Shown here: positions 5,783-11,193 of the stretch, in pieces
Layout of the letters: each line of letters opens with the position of its first letter
Position numbering within the stretch: the first letter of the stretch is position 1
NCBI GenBank assembly: GCA_030039005.1
Contig: JASHQT010000522.1
Coordinates: 1 to 11,193, forward strand
DNA from: Bryobacteraceae bacterium
GTDB lineage: Bacteria > Acidobacteriota > Terriglobia > Bryobacterales > Bryobacteraceae
Direction of reading: 5' to 3'
DNA: 11,193 nt
Position numbers and translations under genes: made by a program
Notes under the pieces: generated by a model
Database searches by the model: none
Told to the model about the DNA's origin: nothing
Seen by the model: the letters and a program-made list of their open reading frames with translations, nothing else

Positions 5783-7179
5783 AACGAATCGTTTTTCTTA
5801 GCTCGATTGCCATGGCGATCTCCGCCATAATTGGAGCACAGCAGATTACGCGCGATATCGGCAAACAGGGCGAAAAGCCCTCTATCTCCGTGCCGGATTT
5901 CCGCGGCTCCGGCGCGGCCCAGCCCCTGATGGGCGTCTTCAATCGCACGCTTTGGCACGACCTGGAAACATCCGGCCAGTTGAAGATGATCCCCAAAACA
6001 CTGTACCCGCTCCAGGTCCCGCAGCAGCCCGCCGACTTCCGCACATCGGGCGGCCAAGGCTTGGCAATGGCCGATTGGTCCGGCCCGCCGCCCAACTCCA
6101 ATTACCTGGCGTTCGGCTACACCGCTGTCCAAAATAATCAGATCGTGCTGTACGGCTGGCTGTTCGACGTGCGCCAGTCCACACCCAGCTCGGCGCAGTT
6201 GATCGGGAAAGTCTATGTCGGCTCGCTCGATGAAGCGGGCGCGCACCTGGTGGCCGAGCAATTCGCCGCCGATATCCTGAAGCAGTTCGGCGCCACCAGC
6301 CTGATCGGCACCCGGATCTATTTCGTGTCCAATCGCAGCGGACACAAAGAGATCTGGTCTATGAATTACGACGGGTCCGATCAAAAACAGTTCACGAACT
6401 ATCGCAGCATCACCACCTTCCCGGCGGTTTCTCCCGACGGTACGAAGATCGCGTTCACCACTTACCCGCTGCTCGCCTCCTCGCGCAGCGCGAATGCGGC
6501 GAAGTTCGGGGTGGAAAGAGAAAACCTGGGCCAGCCGGTGATTTACTTGCATTCGCTTGAGACCGGGCGCAAGTTAGTCTACTATAACCAACGCGCTTCC
6601 ATGAATGCCGCTTCCGATTTTCTGCCCGACAGCCGCCACTTACTCATTTACTCCACCGCCAACGGCAGTTTCTCGCAAATCTATGAAACCGATCTCGACG
6701 GGGGCGATCTGCACCGCATCACCCACGACGATTCCCTGGAAGTGGAAGCCAAGGTCAACCCGAAGACCGGGCAGGATCTAGTGTTCGTCTCCGGTCGCGG
6801 CGGCACGCCGCAAGTATATAGAATGAACATAGACGGAACAGACGTGAGCCGATTGACTACCGGGGAGGGTGACGCGGTGAATCCGGCGTGGAGCCCCGAC
6901 GGGCAGCACATTGCCTTTGCCTGGACCCGCGGCTTCGAACCGGGAAACTTCAATATCTTTGTCATGGACGTGGCCAGCCGCGAACTGGTGCAGCTCACCC
7001 ATGGCGCCGGCCGCAACGAAAATCCGGGCTGGGCGCCCGACGGCGTCCACCTGGTTTTCTCTTCCACGCGCGGAGGAAGAACGCAGATTTACACGATGAC
7101 CGCCGACGGCAATAATGTCGAGCAACTGACTACGCAAGGCAACAACGAGAAACCCGTTTGGTGTAGAGCAGCACAATAA
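5779..7179 (+). CDS. tolB: Tol-Pal system periplasmic beta-propeller protein TolB
   Basis: TolB shuttles between Pal and the TolA-type transducer in the periplasm. The start at 5779 overlaps the preceding stop (ATGA) and gives a proper signal peptide: MKR, then a hydrophobic stretch to about residue 20, with cleavage likely near GAQQ. The open frame extends further upstream, but that part overlaps the transducer gene and is not coding. The product has 466 residues (430 in E. coli). The N-terminal domain (about 21-175) contains VPDFRGSGAAQPLMGVFNRTLWHDLETSG, quoted here in two conserved halves: VPDFRGSG and NRTLWHDLETSGQLKM. The C-terminal propeller (from about 177) carries WD40-like PD40 repeats: VSPDGTKIAF (217-226), WSPDGQHIAF (371-380) and WAPDGVHLVF (418-427), each preceded by a strand such as IYFVSNRSG, IFVMDV or QIYTMTADG. 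Two blades are less regular (a longer insertion at about 228-250). Certain identification. Confidence 0.94.
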   Translation: MKRIVFLSSIAMAISAIIGAQQITRDIGKQGEKPSISVPDFRGSGAAQPLMGVFNRTLWHDLETSGQLKMIPKTLYPLQVPQQPADFRTSGGQGLAMADWSGPPPNSNYLAFGYTAVQNNQIVLYGWLFDVRQSTPSSAQLIGKVYVGSLDEAGAHLVAEQFAADILKQFGATSLIGTRIYFVSNRSGHKEIWSMNYDGSDQKQFTNYRSITTFPAVSPDGTKIAFTTYPLLASSRSANAAKFGVERENLGQPVIYLHSLETGRKLVYYNQRASMNAASDFLPDSRHLLIYSTANGSFSQIYETDLDGGDLHRITHDDSLEVEAKVNPKTGQDLVFVSGRGGTPQVYRMNIDGTDVSRLTTGEGDAVNPAWSPDGQHIAFAWTRGFEPGNFNIFVMDVASRELVQLTHGAGRNENPGWAPDGVHLVFSSTRGGRTQIYTMTADGNNVEQLTTQGNNEKPVWCRAAQ

Positions 7180-7193
7180 AATATCAAGAAATG

Positions 7194-7204
7194 AAGAAGA
7201 GGAG
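7194..7204 (+). promoter_or_regulatory. Ribosome binding site of pal, inside a tiny upstream frame
   Basis: Purine-rich AAGAAGAGGAG ends 9 nt before the pal ATG. It lies within an 8-codon frame (ATG at 7191, residues MKKRRLFR, TGA at 7215-7217) whose stop overlaps the pal start as ATGA. The binding site is convincing; translation of the mini-frame is speculative. Confidence 0.6.
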
Positions 7205-7213
7205 ATTGTTTAG

Positions 7214-8008
7214 ATGAGCGATCGTTCGAGATGGCATGCATCCAAAGCCGGCCTGCTACTGCTGCTGTCGGCGCTGCTGTTGTTCGCGGTCGGCTGCGCG
7301 AAGAAAGTTCCTCCGCCTCCGCCGCCCCCGCCGCCAACTCCCACAGCCACGCAGCCGCCGCCGCCGGCTCCGGTGATCAACAGTTTTACCGCTGAGCCCT
7401 CCACCATCGAGGCGGGGCAATCTTCCACCTTGAGCTGGTCGACCACCGGTGCCACGGATATGAACATCGACAACGGCGTAGGCGCGGTGCAGGGCAGCGG
7501 GCAGCGGCAGGTTTTCCCGCGGGCGAGCACCACCTATACGCTCACCATACGCGGGCCGGGCGGAATGGACTCGCGCTCGGTGACCGTCGAGGTGACCAGC
7601 GCGCCGCCTCCGCCGCCCGCGATAAATCGTCCCCCCATCGTTGATGGCGGAACACTGCTGACCCAGCAAGGGCAGGACGCCTACTTCGATTACGATAAGA
7701 GCGACATCCGTTCCGACGCTCGCGATGCGCTTACCAAAGACGCCGCGCTGCTGAAGCAGATCTTCCAGCAGGATCCCAATTTCACCGTGGTAGTCGAGGG
7801 CCATTGCGACGAGCGCGGATCGGCGGAGTACAACCTGGCGCTGGGCGACCGCCGCGCCACAGCGGCCAAGGACTTTCTGGTGCAGTTGGGTGTTCCGGCC
7901 GACAAGCTGAAGACCATCAGCTACGGCAAGGAGCGGCCGCAGTGCACTGAGGCGACCGAGGACTGCTGGCAGAAGAACCGCCGTGCGCATTTGTCGCCGG
8001 GCCAGTAA
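7214..8008 (+). CDS. pal: Peptidoglycan-associated lipoprotein Pal with inserted Ig-like domain
   Basis: Outer-membrane lipoprotein that binds peptidoglycan and TolB. The lipoprotein signal has basic residues, a Leu-rich core (13-24) and a lipobox ending AVGC, with Cys28 the lipidated residue. Directly after it comes a run of nine prolines (33-41) and a second Pro-rich stretch. Residues about 54-128 look like a bacterial Ig-like domain (SFTAEPSTIEAGQSSTLSWS, then TTYTLTIRGPGG and SVTVEV). A third Pro-rich linker (131-135) leads to the OmpA-like domain (about 155-262): AYFDYDKSDIR, VVVEGHCDERGSAEYNLALG, SYGKERP and NRRAHL. Asp199 and Arg214 correspond to the residues that bind diaminopimelate in OmpA/Pal domains. 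Cys244 and Cys251 in the loop before NRRA could form a disulfide. At 264 residues it is far longer than E. coli Pal (173); the Ig-like domain and Pro linkers explain the difference. Confidence 0.94.
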   Translation: MSDRSRWHASKAGLLLLLSALLLFAVGCAKKVPPPPPPPPPTPTATQPPPPAPVINSFTAEPSTIEAGQSSTLSWSTTGATDMNIDNGVGAVQGSGQRQVFPRASTTYTLTIRGPGGMDSRSVTVEVTSAPPPPPAINRPPIVDGGTLLTQQGQDAYFDYDKSDIRSDARDALTKDAALLKQIFQQDPNFTVVVEGHCDERGSAEYNLALGDRRATAAKDFLVQLGVPADKLKTISYGKERPQCTEATEDCWQKNRRAHLSPGQ

Positions 8009-8021
8009 GCTGAAAAGAGAA

Positions 8022-8044
8022 GCTGCGGGAAAGCCTCCCGCGGC
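8022..8044 (+). other. Stem-loop between pal and cpoB
   Basis: Arms GCTGCGGGA (8022-8030) and TCCCGCGGC (8036-8044) pair over nine positions with one G-T wobble around a 5-nt loop AAGCC. It fills the 52-nt pal-cpoB gap and ends 5 nt before the cpoB ribosome binding site. No T-tract follows, so it is not an intrinsic terminator; it may stabilise the pal 3' end or reduce cpoB expression relative to pal. Structure seen in sequence, role inferred. Confidence 0.5.
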
Positions 8045-8060
8045 ATGACAGGAGTTCGCT

Positions 8061-9011
8061 ATGAGATTCTCTCGTCTCGCGATCGTATTTTTCGCGCTAT
8101 CGCCTTTCGCCTTCGGCGCCAGCAAGGAAATCATGGAGCTGCAGCGCGACGTCGCGCTGTTGCAGGACCAGGTCCGCACGCTGCAAAGCTCCCTGGATCA
8201 AAAGGTCGCCTCTATCCAGACCTTGACCCAGCAGACGCTGGACAGCGTCAACCGCACCAACGAGGCCGTGGCGGTGATGCAGAACCGGTTCAACGACGCC
8301 ATCAAGCAACAGCAGCAGGATATCAGCGCGCCCGTGGCCAACGTGGGCCAGAAGCTGGATCAGATGTCGGAGGATTTCCGCGCGGTCCGCGAATCCGTGC
8401 TCGACATGAACACGCGCATGAGCAAGCTGGACGCGAAGATCGCCGATCTGGAGAACCTGATTAACACCGTTCGCGCGCCCGCCGCCGCGCCTCCGCCGCC
8501 GGGAGGGACATCGCCGGCTGGCGACGGAACATCCACTAATCCCGGTACGGCTTTTAACGCGGCGCCCGCCGCCTCGGGTCCTCCCGCCGGCGTGCAAGCC
8601 GGCACGCTCTACACCCAAGCCTACAGCGATGAATTGGCCGGCAAATATGACATCTCGTTCCAGGAGTTCAGTGATTATCTGAAGTATTTCGGCAATACGG
8701 AGCTGGCGCCGAACGCGCAATACGCGATCGCCGACATTTACTACCGCAAAGCGGATTACTCGGACGCCAAGACTGCTTTTGACGCCGTGCTGGAGAAATA
8801 TCCGGAAGGCGCCAAGACGCCCGACGCGCGCTACATGAAAGCTTTGTGTCTCGAAAAGCTGGGGATGGACGATTCGGCGGCGAAGGAATTTCGCGACGTC
8901 TACAAGCGCTATTTGAACGACCGTCCCGATATCGCGGCCAAGGCCAAATCGCAGTTACGTGAGATGGGTGTGCCCTTGGCCACCGCCCGCCGCCGCAAAA
9001 TCAGCCAGTAG
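8061..9011 (+). CDS. cpoB: Cell division coordinator CpoB/YbgF (coiled coil plus TPR periplasmic protein)
   Basis: CpoB is a periplasmic protein that in E. coli binds TolA and PBP1B and coordinates Tol-driven outer-membrane constriction with septal wall synthesis. The product has 316 residues (263 in E. coli). A signal peptide (1-19, cleavage after AFG) is followed by a long coiled coil (about 22-137: EIMELQRDVALLQDQVRTLQ, then many Gln/Asp-rich heptads). A disordered Pro/Gly/Ala linker follows (about 138-180), then three TPR-like repeats from about 182: LYTQAYSDELAGKYDISF, NAQYAIADIYYRKADYSDAK, and TPDARYMKALCLEKLGMDDS. The C-terminus is basic (ARRRKISQ). AGGAG at 8050-8054, 6 nt before the ATG, is a good ribosome binding site. 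The coiled coil is longer than in E. coli. The last-in-operon position after pal is the standard one. No terminator is visible after the TAG, only a T6 run without a stem. Confidence 0.92.
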   Translation: MRFSRLAIVFFALSPFAFGASKEIMELQRDVALLQDQVRTLQSSLDQKVASIQTLTQQTLDSVNRTNEAVAVMQNRFNDAIKQQQQDISAPVANVGQKLDQMSEDFRAVRESVLDMNTRMSKLDAKIADLENLINTVRAPAAAPPPPGGTSPAGDGTSTNPGTAFNAAPAASGPPAGVQAGTLYTQAYSDELAGKYDISFQEFSDYLKYFGNTELAPNAQYAIADIYYRKADYSDAKTAFDAVLEKYPEGAKTPDARYMKALCLEKLGMDDSAAKEFRDVYKRYLNDRPDIAAKAKSQLREMGVPLATARRRKISQ

Positions 9012-9094
9012 TTTTTTGGAACGCCATCCTCGACCCCCAGCTCGCGGCCGTACACCTAAAGTCATGGCGGGAATCGGTGCCCGTGTCGCTGTGG

Positions 9095-9100
9095 TATGCT
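9095..9100 (+). promoter_or_regulatory. Possible -10 box of aroDE
   Basis: TATGCT, preceded by GTGG, is 16 nt upstream of the preferred aroDE ATG. No recognisable -35 is at the expected distance and no Shine-Dalgarno precedes either candidate ATG, so a short-leader mRNA is plausible. Moderate to low confidence. Confidence 0.35.
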
Positions 9101-9116
9101 GTTTCCTCCCGCGCTC

Positions 9117-10631
9117 ATGTCGCATCCATCGTCGCTTCCTCGCATCTGCATCGCCCTGGGTTTCCCCGACGTGCAGAAGCTGCTGGAAAATGCGCGCCGT
9201 GAGGTCAACGGGGGCGAGTGCTTCTTCGAGTTTCGGCTCGACTATCTGGCGGCTCCGGAACAAGGCATCGCTGCCATCGGTAAGTTTCTCGCCGCGCACC
9301 CGGACTGCACCATCCTGGCCACTTGCCGCCGCCACCAGAATCACGGAAAATTCAACGGCAGCGTGGAGGATCAGATTCGCATTCTGGACGCGGCGCTGAA
9401 TGCCGGCGCGCGCGCGGTGGACGTCGAGATCGAAAGCGCCGAAAACTGCATCCCGCGCCTGGAAGCCCTGCGCGGCAAGGGCCGGCTGGTGCTCTCGTAT
9501 CACAACTACGACGGCACGCCTTCGCCCGAAACCATCCTGCGCCGCATGCTGCACATCCCCGCCGACGGCTACAAGATCGTCACTACGGCCCGCAAGCCTT
9601 CCGATAACTCACGGCTGCTGGCGCTGACCAAATCGCATCCTCGCACGCCGCTGATCGTGCTCGCGATGGGCGAGACCGGTTTTCCGACGCGCGTTCTGGC
9701 CACCGCCTGGGGTGGGATGTTCACCTATGCCGCGCCCAATGCCGCTGAAGGCACCGCGTCGGGACAGGTGAGCGCTCGCGTGCTGCGGCACCTCTACCGC
9801 GCCGAAAAATTTTCGCGCGCGGCCAAGATCTATGGGGTGGTGGCCGATCCGGTGCGCCACTCCATCTCGCCGGCGGTACACAATCGCGCTTTCCAAGCCC
9901 ACCGGCTGGACGCGGTTTATCTTCCGTTTCTCGTTCAGCCCGCCCAATTGAAGGATTTCTTCCTACTGGCTGAATCACTGCCCGTGGCCGGCTTCAGCGT
10001 CACCATCCCACACAAGCAAAAAATCATCCGGTATCTCGACGCCGTCGATCCTCTGGCGCGCCGCATCGGCGCCGTCAACACGGTTTGGAGAAAAGCCGGC
10101 AAGTGGCGGGGCGCCAATACCGATGCCGATGCGGTCACCGTTCCGCTCGCCCGCAAGCTGCGTTTGTCGAAGTCTTCCGTGCTGGTGGTGGGGAACGGCG
10201 GGGCAGCGCGCAGTGCGGCGTACGCGCTGGTGGCGAGCGGCGCCAAAGTGGCCATTGTGGGACGCAATCCGGACCGCGTCCGGTCGCTTGCGCGCGCTTG
10301 TGGCGCCGAGTCCCTGTTGCGCGATCAGCTCAACGGTTGCAAATTCGACGCGCTGGTGCACGCTACGCCGCTCGGCATGTTTCCTCATCCGGAGGCCTGC
10401 TTCTTCCCGGACGCCATTCCCGCGGAATTGGTATTCGACATGGTCTACAATCCGCTCGAAACGACGCTGCTGCGCCACGCCGCCGCCCAAGGGTGCGCCG
10501 TGATTTCGGGCCTGCAGATGTTTCTTGAGCAGGCCAGCCGCCAATTCGAGATCTGGACCGGCGCGTCCGCTCCCCGCTCCATCATGGAGAAGGCCGCGCT
10601 CGAGGCCCTCGCCCCCGCCTGTTCGTCCTGA
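9117..10631 (+). CDS. aroDE: Bifunctional 3-dehydroquinate dehydratase / shikimate dehydrogenase (AroD-AroE fusion)
   Basis: A 504-residue fusion of steps 3 and 4 of the shikimate pathway: dehydration of 3-dehydroquinate to 3-dehydroshikimate, then NADPH reduction to shikimate. The N-terminal half (about 9-225) is a type I dehydroquinase. It shows ICIALGFPDVQKLLENA, CFFEFRLDYL, the catalytic His129 in SYHNYDGTP, the Schiff-base Lys153 in DGYKIVTTA, and LAMGETGFPTRVLAT with a distal GTASGQV. The C-terminal half (about 237-500) is shikimate dehydrogenase: KIYGVVADPVRHSISPAVHN, TIPHKQ with catalytic Lys300, GANTDADAV with Asp336, the nucleotide-binding loop VVGNGGAARSAA (359-364 core), the NRxxR-like GRNPDR favouring NADP, and SGLQMFLEQASRQFEIWTG. 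ATG 9117 is preferred because family homology starts just after it; ATG 9096 adds seven residues (MLFPPAL) and overlaps a -10-like box. Plants use the same fusion order; whether it channels intermediates here is inference. Confidence 0.94.
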   Translation: MSHPSSLPRICIALGFPDVQKLLENARREVNGGECFFEFRLDYLAAPEQGIAAIGKFLAAHPDCTILATCRRHQNHGKFNGSVEDQIRILDAALNAGARAVDVEIESAENCIPRLEALRGKGRLVLSYHNYDGTPSPETILRRMLHIPADGYKIVTTARKPSDNSRLLALTKSHPRTPLIVLAMGETGFPTRVLATAWGGMFTYAAPNAAEGTASGQVSARVLRHLYRAEKFSRAAKIYGVVADPVRHSISPAVHNRAFQAHRLDAVYLPFLVQPAQLKDFFLLAESLPVAGFSVTIPHKQKIIRYLDAVDPLARRIGAVNTVWRKAGKWRGANTDADAVTVPLARKLRLSKSSVLVVGNGGAARSAAYALVASGAKVAIVGRNPDRVRSLARACGAESLLRDQLNGCKFDALVHATPLGMFPHPEACFFPDAIPAELVFDMVYNPLETTLLRHAAAQGCAVISGLQMFLEQASRQFEIWTGASAPRSIMEKAALEALAPACSS

Positions 10632-10633
10632 AC

Positions 10634-10639
10634 TAAACT
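10634..10639 (+). promoter_or_regulatory. -10-like box just upstream of the small export-signal protein
   Basis: TAAACT (four of six to TATAAT) is 7 nt before the ATG at 10647, an arrangement like that of recN, and no Shine-Dalgarno is present. No clear -35. Weak on its own; noted because the pattern recurs in the window. Confidence 0.25.
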
Positions 10640-10646
10640 GGGTCTT

Positions 10647-10835
10647 ATGGGCAAGCTCACGCGGCGCGAACTCGCGACCGCACTTTCCACATCGGCAGTC
10701 TTGTTGGCCCAAGCTCCTCCGTCAACCAGCGGCGAACTGAATGCGTCCGTCGCACAGAACCGCGACTTGGCCGGTGAGCTCGACATGTTCCCATTACCGA
10801 TGACGGCCGAACCCGCCGCCATTTTCAAACCGTAG
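10647..10835 (+). CDS. Small protein with Tat/Sec-like leader and AtzG/GatC-like tail, upstream of amidase
   Basis: A 62-residue product not assignable with certainty. Residues 1-25 resemble an export signal with twin arginines: MGKLTRRELATALSTSAVLL then AQAPP, in which TRRELA is close to, but not exactly, the S/T-R-R-x-F-L-K consensus, and AQA could be a cleavage site. Residues about 33-62 (ASVAQNRDLAGELDMFPLP, then MTAEPAAIFKP) resemble from memory the C-terminus of AtzG/DUF4089 small subunits, which end in a pattern like PL-x4-E-x-A-x-I-[YF]-[RK]-P and partner amidases as GatC does GatA. The amidase gene starts 5 nt after its stop, which supports a joint function. The gene is 15 nt downstream of aroDE. 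It is real by codon use and context; the family assignment is inference and was not tested by search. Confidence 0.6.
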   Translation: MGKLTRRELATALSTSAVLLAQAPPSTSGELNASVAQNRDLAGELDMFPLPMTAEPAAIFKP

Positions 10836-10840
10836 CCGTT

Positions 10841-11193
10841 ATGAGCTCGATCTCCGACGACATCTTCTTCGCCGGCATTACCGAGCTCAATCAGAAGCTG
10901 GTGAAGAAGGAAGTCTCGGCGAGAGAGCTGGCGCGCGCTTTCTCCGAGCGCCTGGACACCATCGGCCCGCGCTATAACGCGCTGGCGCTCTCGCTACGCA
11001 AGGACGCCCTCCGCGCGGCCAAGGACGTGGACGGCGACATCAAGCGCGAACGCCTGCGTGGCCCGCTGCAAGGCATGCCGTTTGGCGCCAAGGATCTGCT
11101 CGCGTACGCCAAGCATCCTACCACGTGGGGCGCGAAGCCCTACGCCGATCAGGTTTTCGACTACACTGCTTCCGCGCTCAGGCGCATCGATAA
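10841..11193 (+). CDS. Amidase signature family enzyme, N-terminal part (3' end outside window)
   Basis: The frame starts at ATG 10841 and stays open to the window edge (117 codons plus 2 nt). The N-terminal helices AGITELNQKLVKKEVSARELARAF and IGPRYNALALSLRKDALRAA (quoted in family order) match the start of amidase-signature proteins. GPLQGMPFGAKDLL contains Lys84, the catalytic lysine of the Ser-cisSer-Lys triad (Lys79 in GatA), followed by TTWGA and DQVFDYTASALRRI. The two catalytic serines and the GGSSGGS-like loop lie beyond the window. It could be a GatA-type Glu-tRNA(Gln) amidotransferase subunit or, more likely given the divergent KDLLAYAKHPTTWGA segment and the partner gene, a metabolic amidase or amidohydrolase. 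No signal peptide is seen at its own N-terminus, in contrast to the small gene before it. Substrate unknown. Confidence 0.85.
   Translation, partial: MSSISDDIFFAGITELNQKLVKKEVSARELARAFSERLDTIGPRYNALALSLRKDALRAAKDVDGDIKRERLRGPLQGMPFGAKDLLAYAKHPTTWGAKPYADQVFDYTASALRRID

Noticed and set aside
9012..9017. T6 run right after the cpoB stop, possible intrinsic terminator.
   Set aside because: No stem of useful length precedes it, so a terminator cannot be supported.

Overview
The window is 11.2 kb of GC-rich bacterial chromosome, densely packed with genes and almost entirely housekeeping. The organism is probably an acidobacterium of the Solibacter/Bryobacter type. That is an inference from the fused aroD-aroE gene, the Ig-like domain inserted in Pal, the complete Tol-Pal operon of a diderm and the general codon and GC style; no 16S or other decisive marker is present. 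No mobile element, CRISPR array, tRNA or rRNA is visible, and no gap between genes exceeds about 215 bases.

Layout. (1) 1-1127, plus strand: the end of a ribosomal protein/RNA polymerase operon, with the 3' part of rpoA followed 2 nt later by rplQ (L17). (2) 1072-3641, minus strand: recN (DNA repair, SMC-like) and a PAP2-type membrane phosphatase. They are coupled through an ATGA stop/start overlap, and the phosphatase runs convergently into the end of rplQ with a 56-nt antisense overlap. (3) 3642-3856: the only sizeable intergenic region, a divergent control region. It holds a TATAAT box almost touching the recN GTG start, a perfect 9+9 bp palindrome, a short direct repeat and a strong ribosome binding site for tolQ. 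(4) 3857-9011, plus strand: tolQ-tolR-tolA/tonB-like-tolB-pal-cpoB, the trans-envelope system that couples proton motive force to outer-membrane constriction and lipoprotein/peptidoglycan dynamics. Spacing is tight (1 nt, 8 nt, -4 nt, 34 nt, 52 nt). (5) 9117-10631: a bifunctional aroDE gene covering two consecutive steps of the shikimate pathway. (6) 10647-11193: a 62-residue protein with an export-signal-like N-terminus and an AtzG/GatC-like tail, followed 5 nt later by an amidase-signature enzyme that runs off the window.

How the genes work together. TolQ-TolR form the proton-driven motor. The TolA/TonB-like protein spans the periplasm to reach TolB and Pal, Pal anchors the outer membrane to peptidoglycan, and CpoB probably adjusts the system in step with wall synthesis. 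The other units are functionally independent neighbours. No convincing Rho-independent terminator was found anywhere.

I see no clearly new multi-gene system. The items most worth following are the small AtzG/GatC-like protein paired with an amidase, the palindrome in the recN/tol divergent region, and the recurring -10-like boxes very close to start codons, which suggest leaderless or very short-leader mRNAs.
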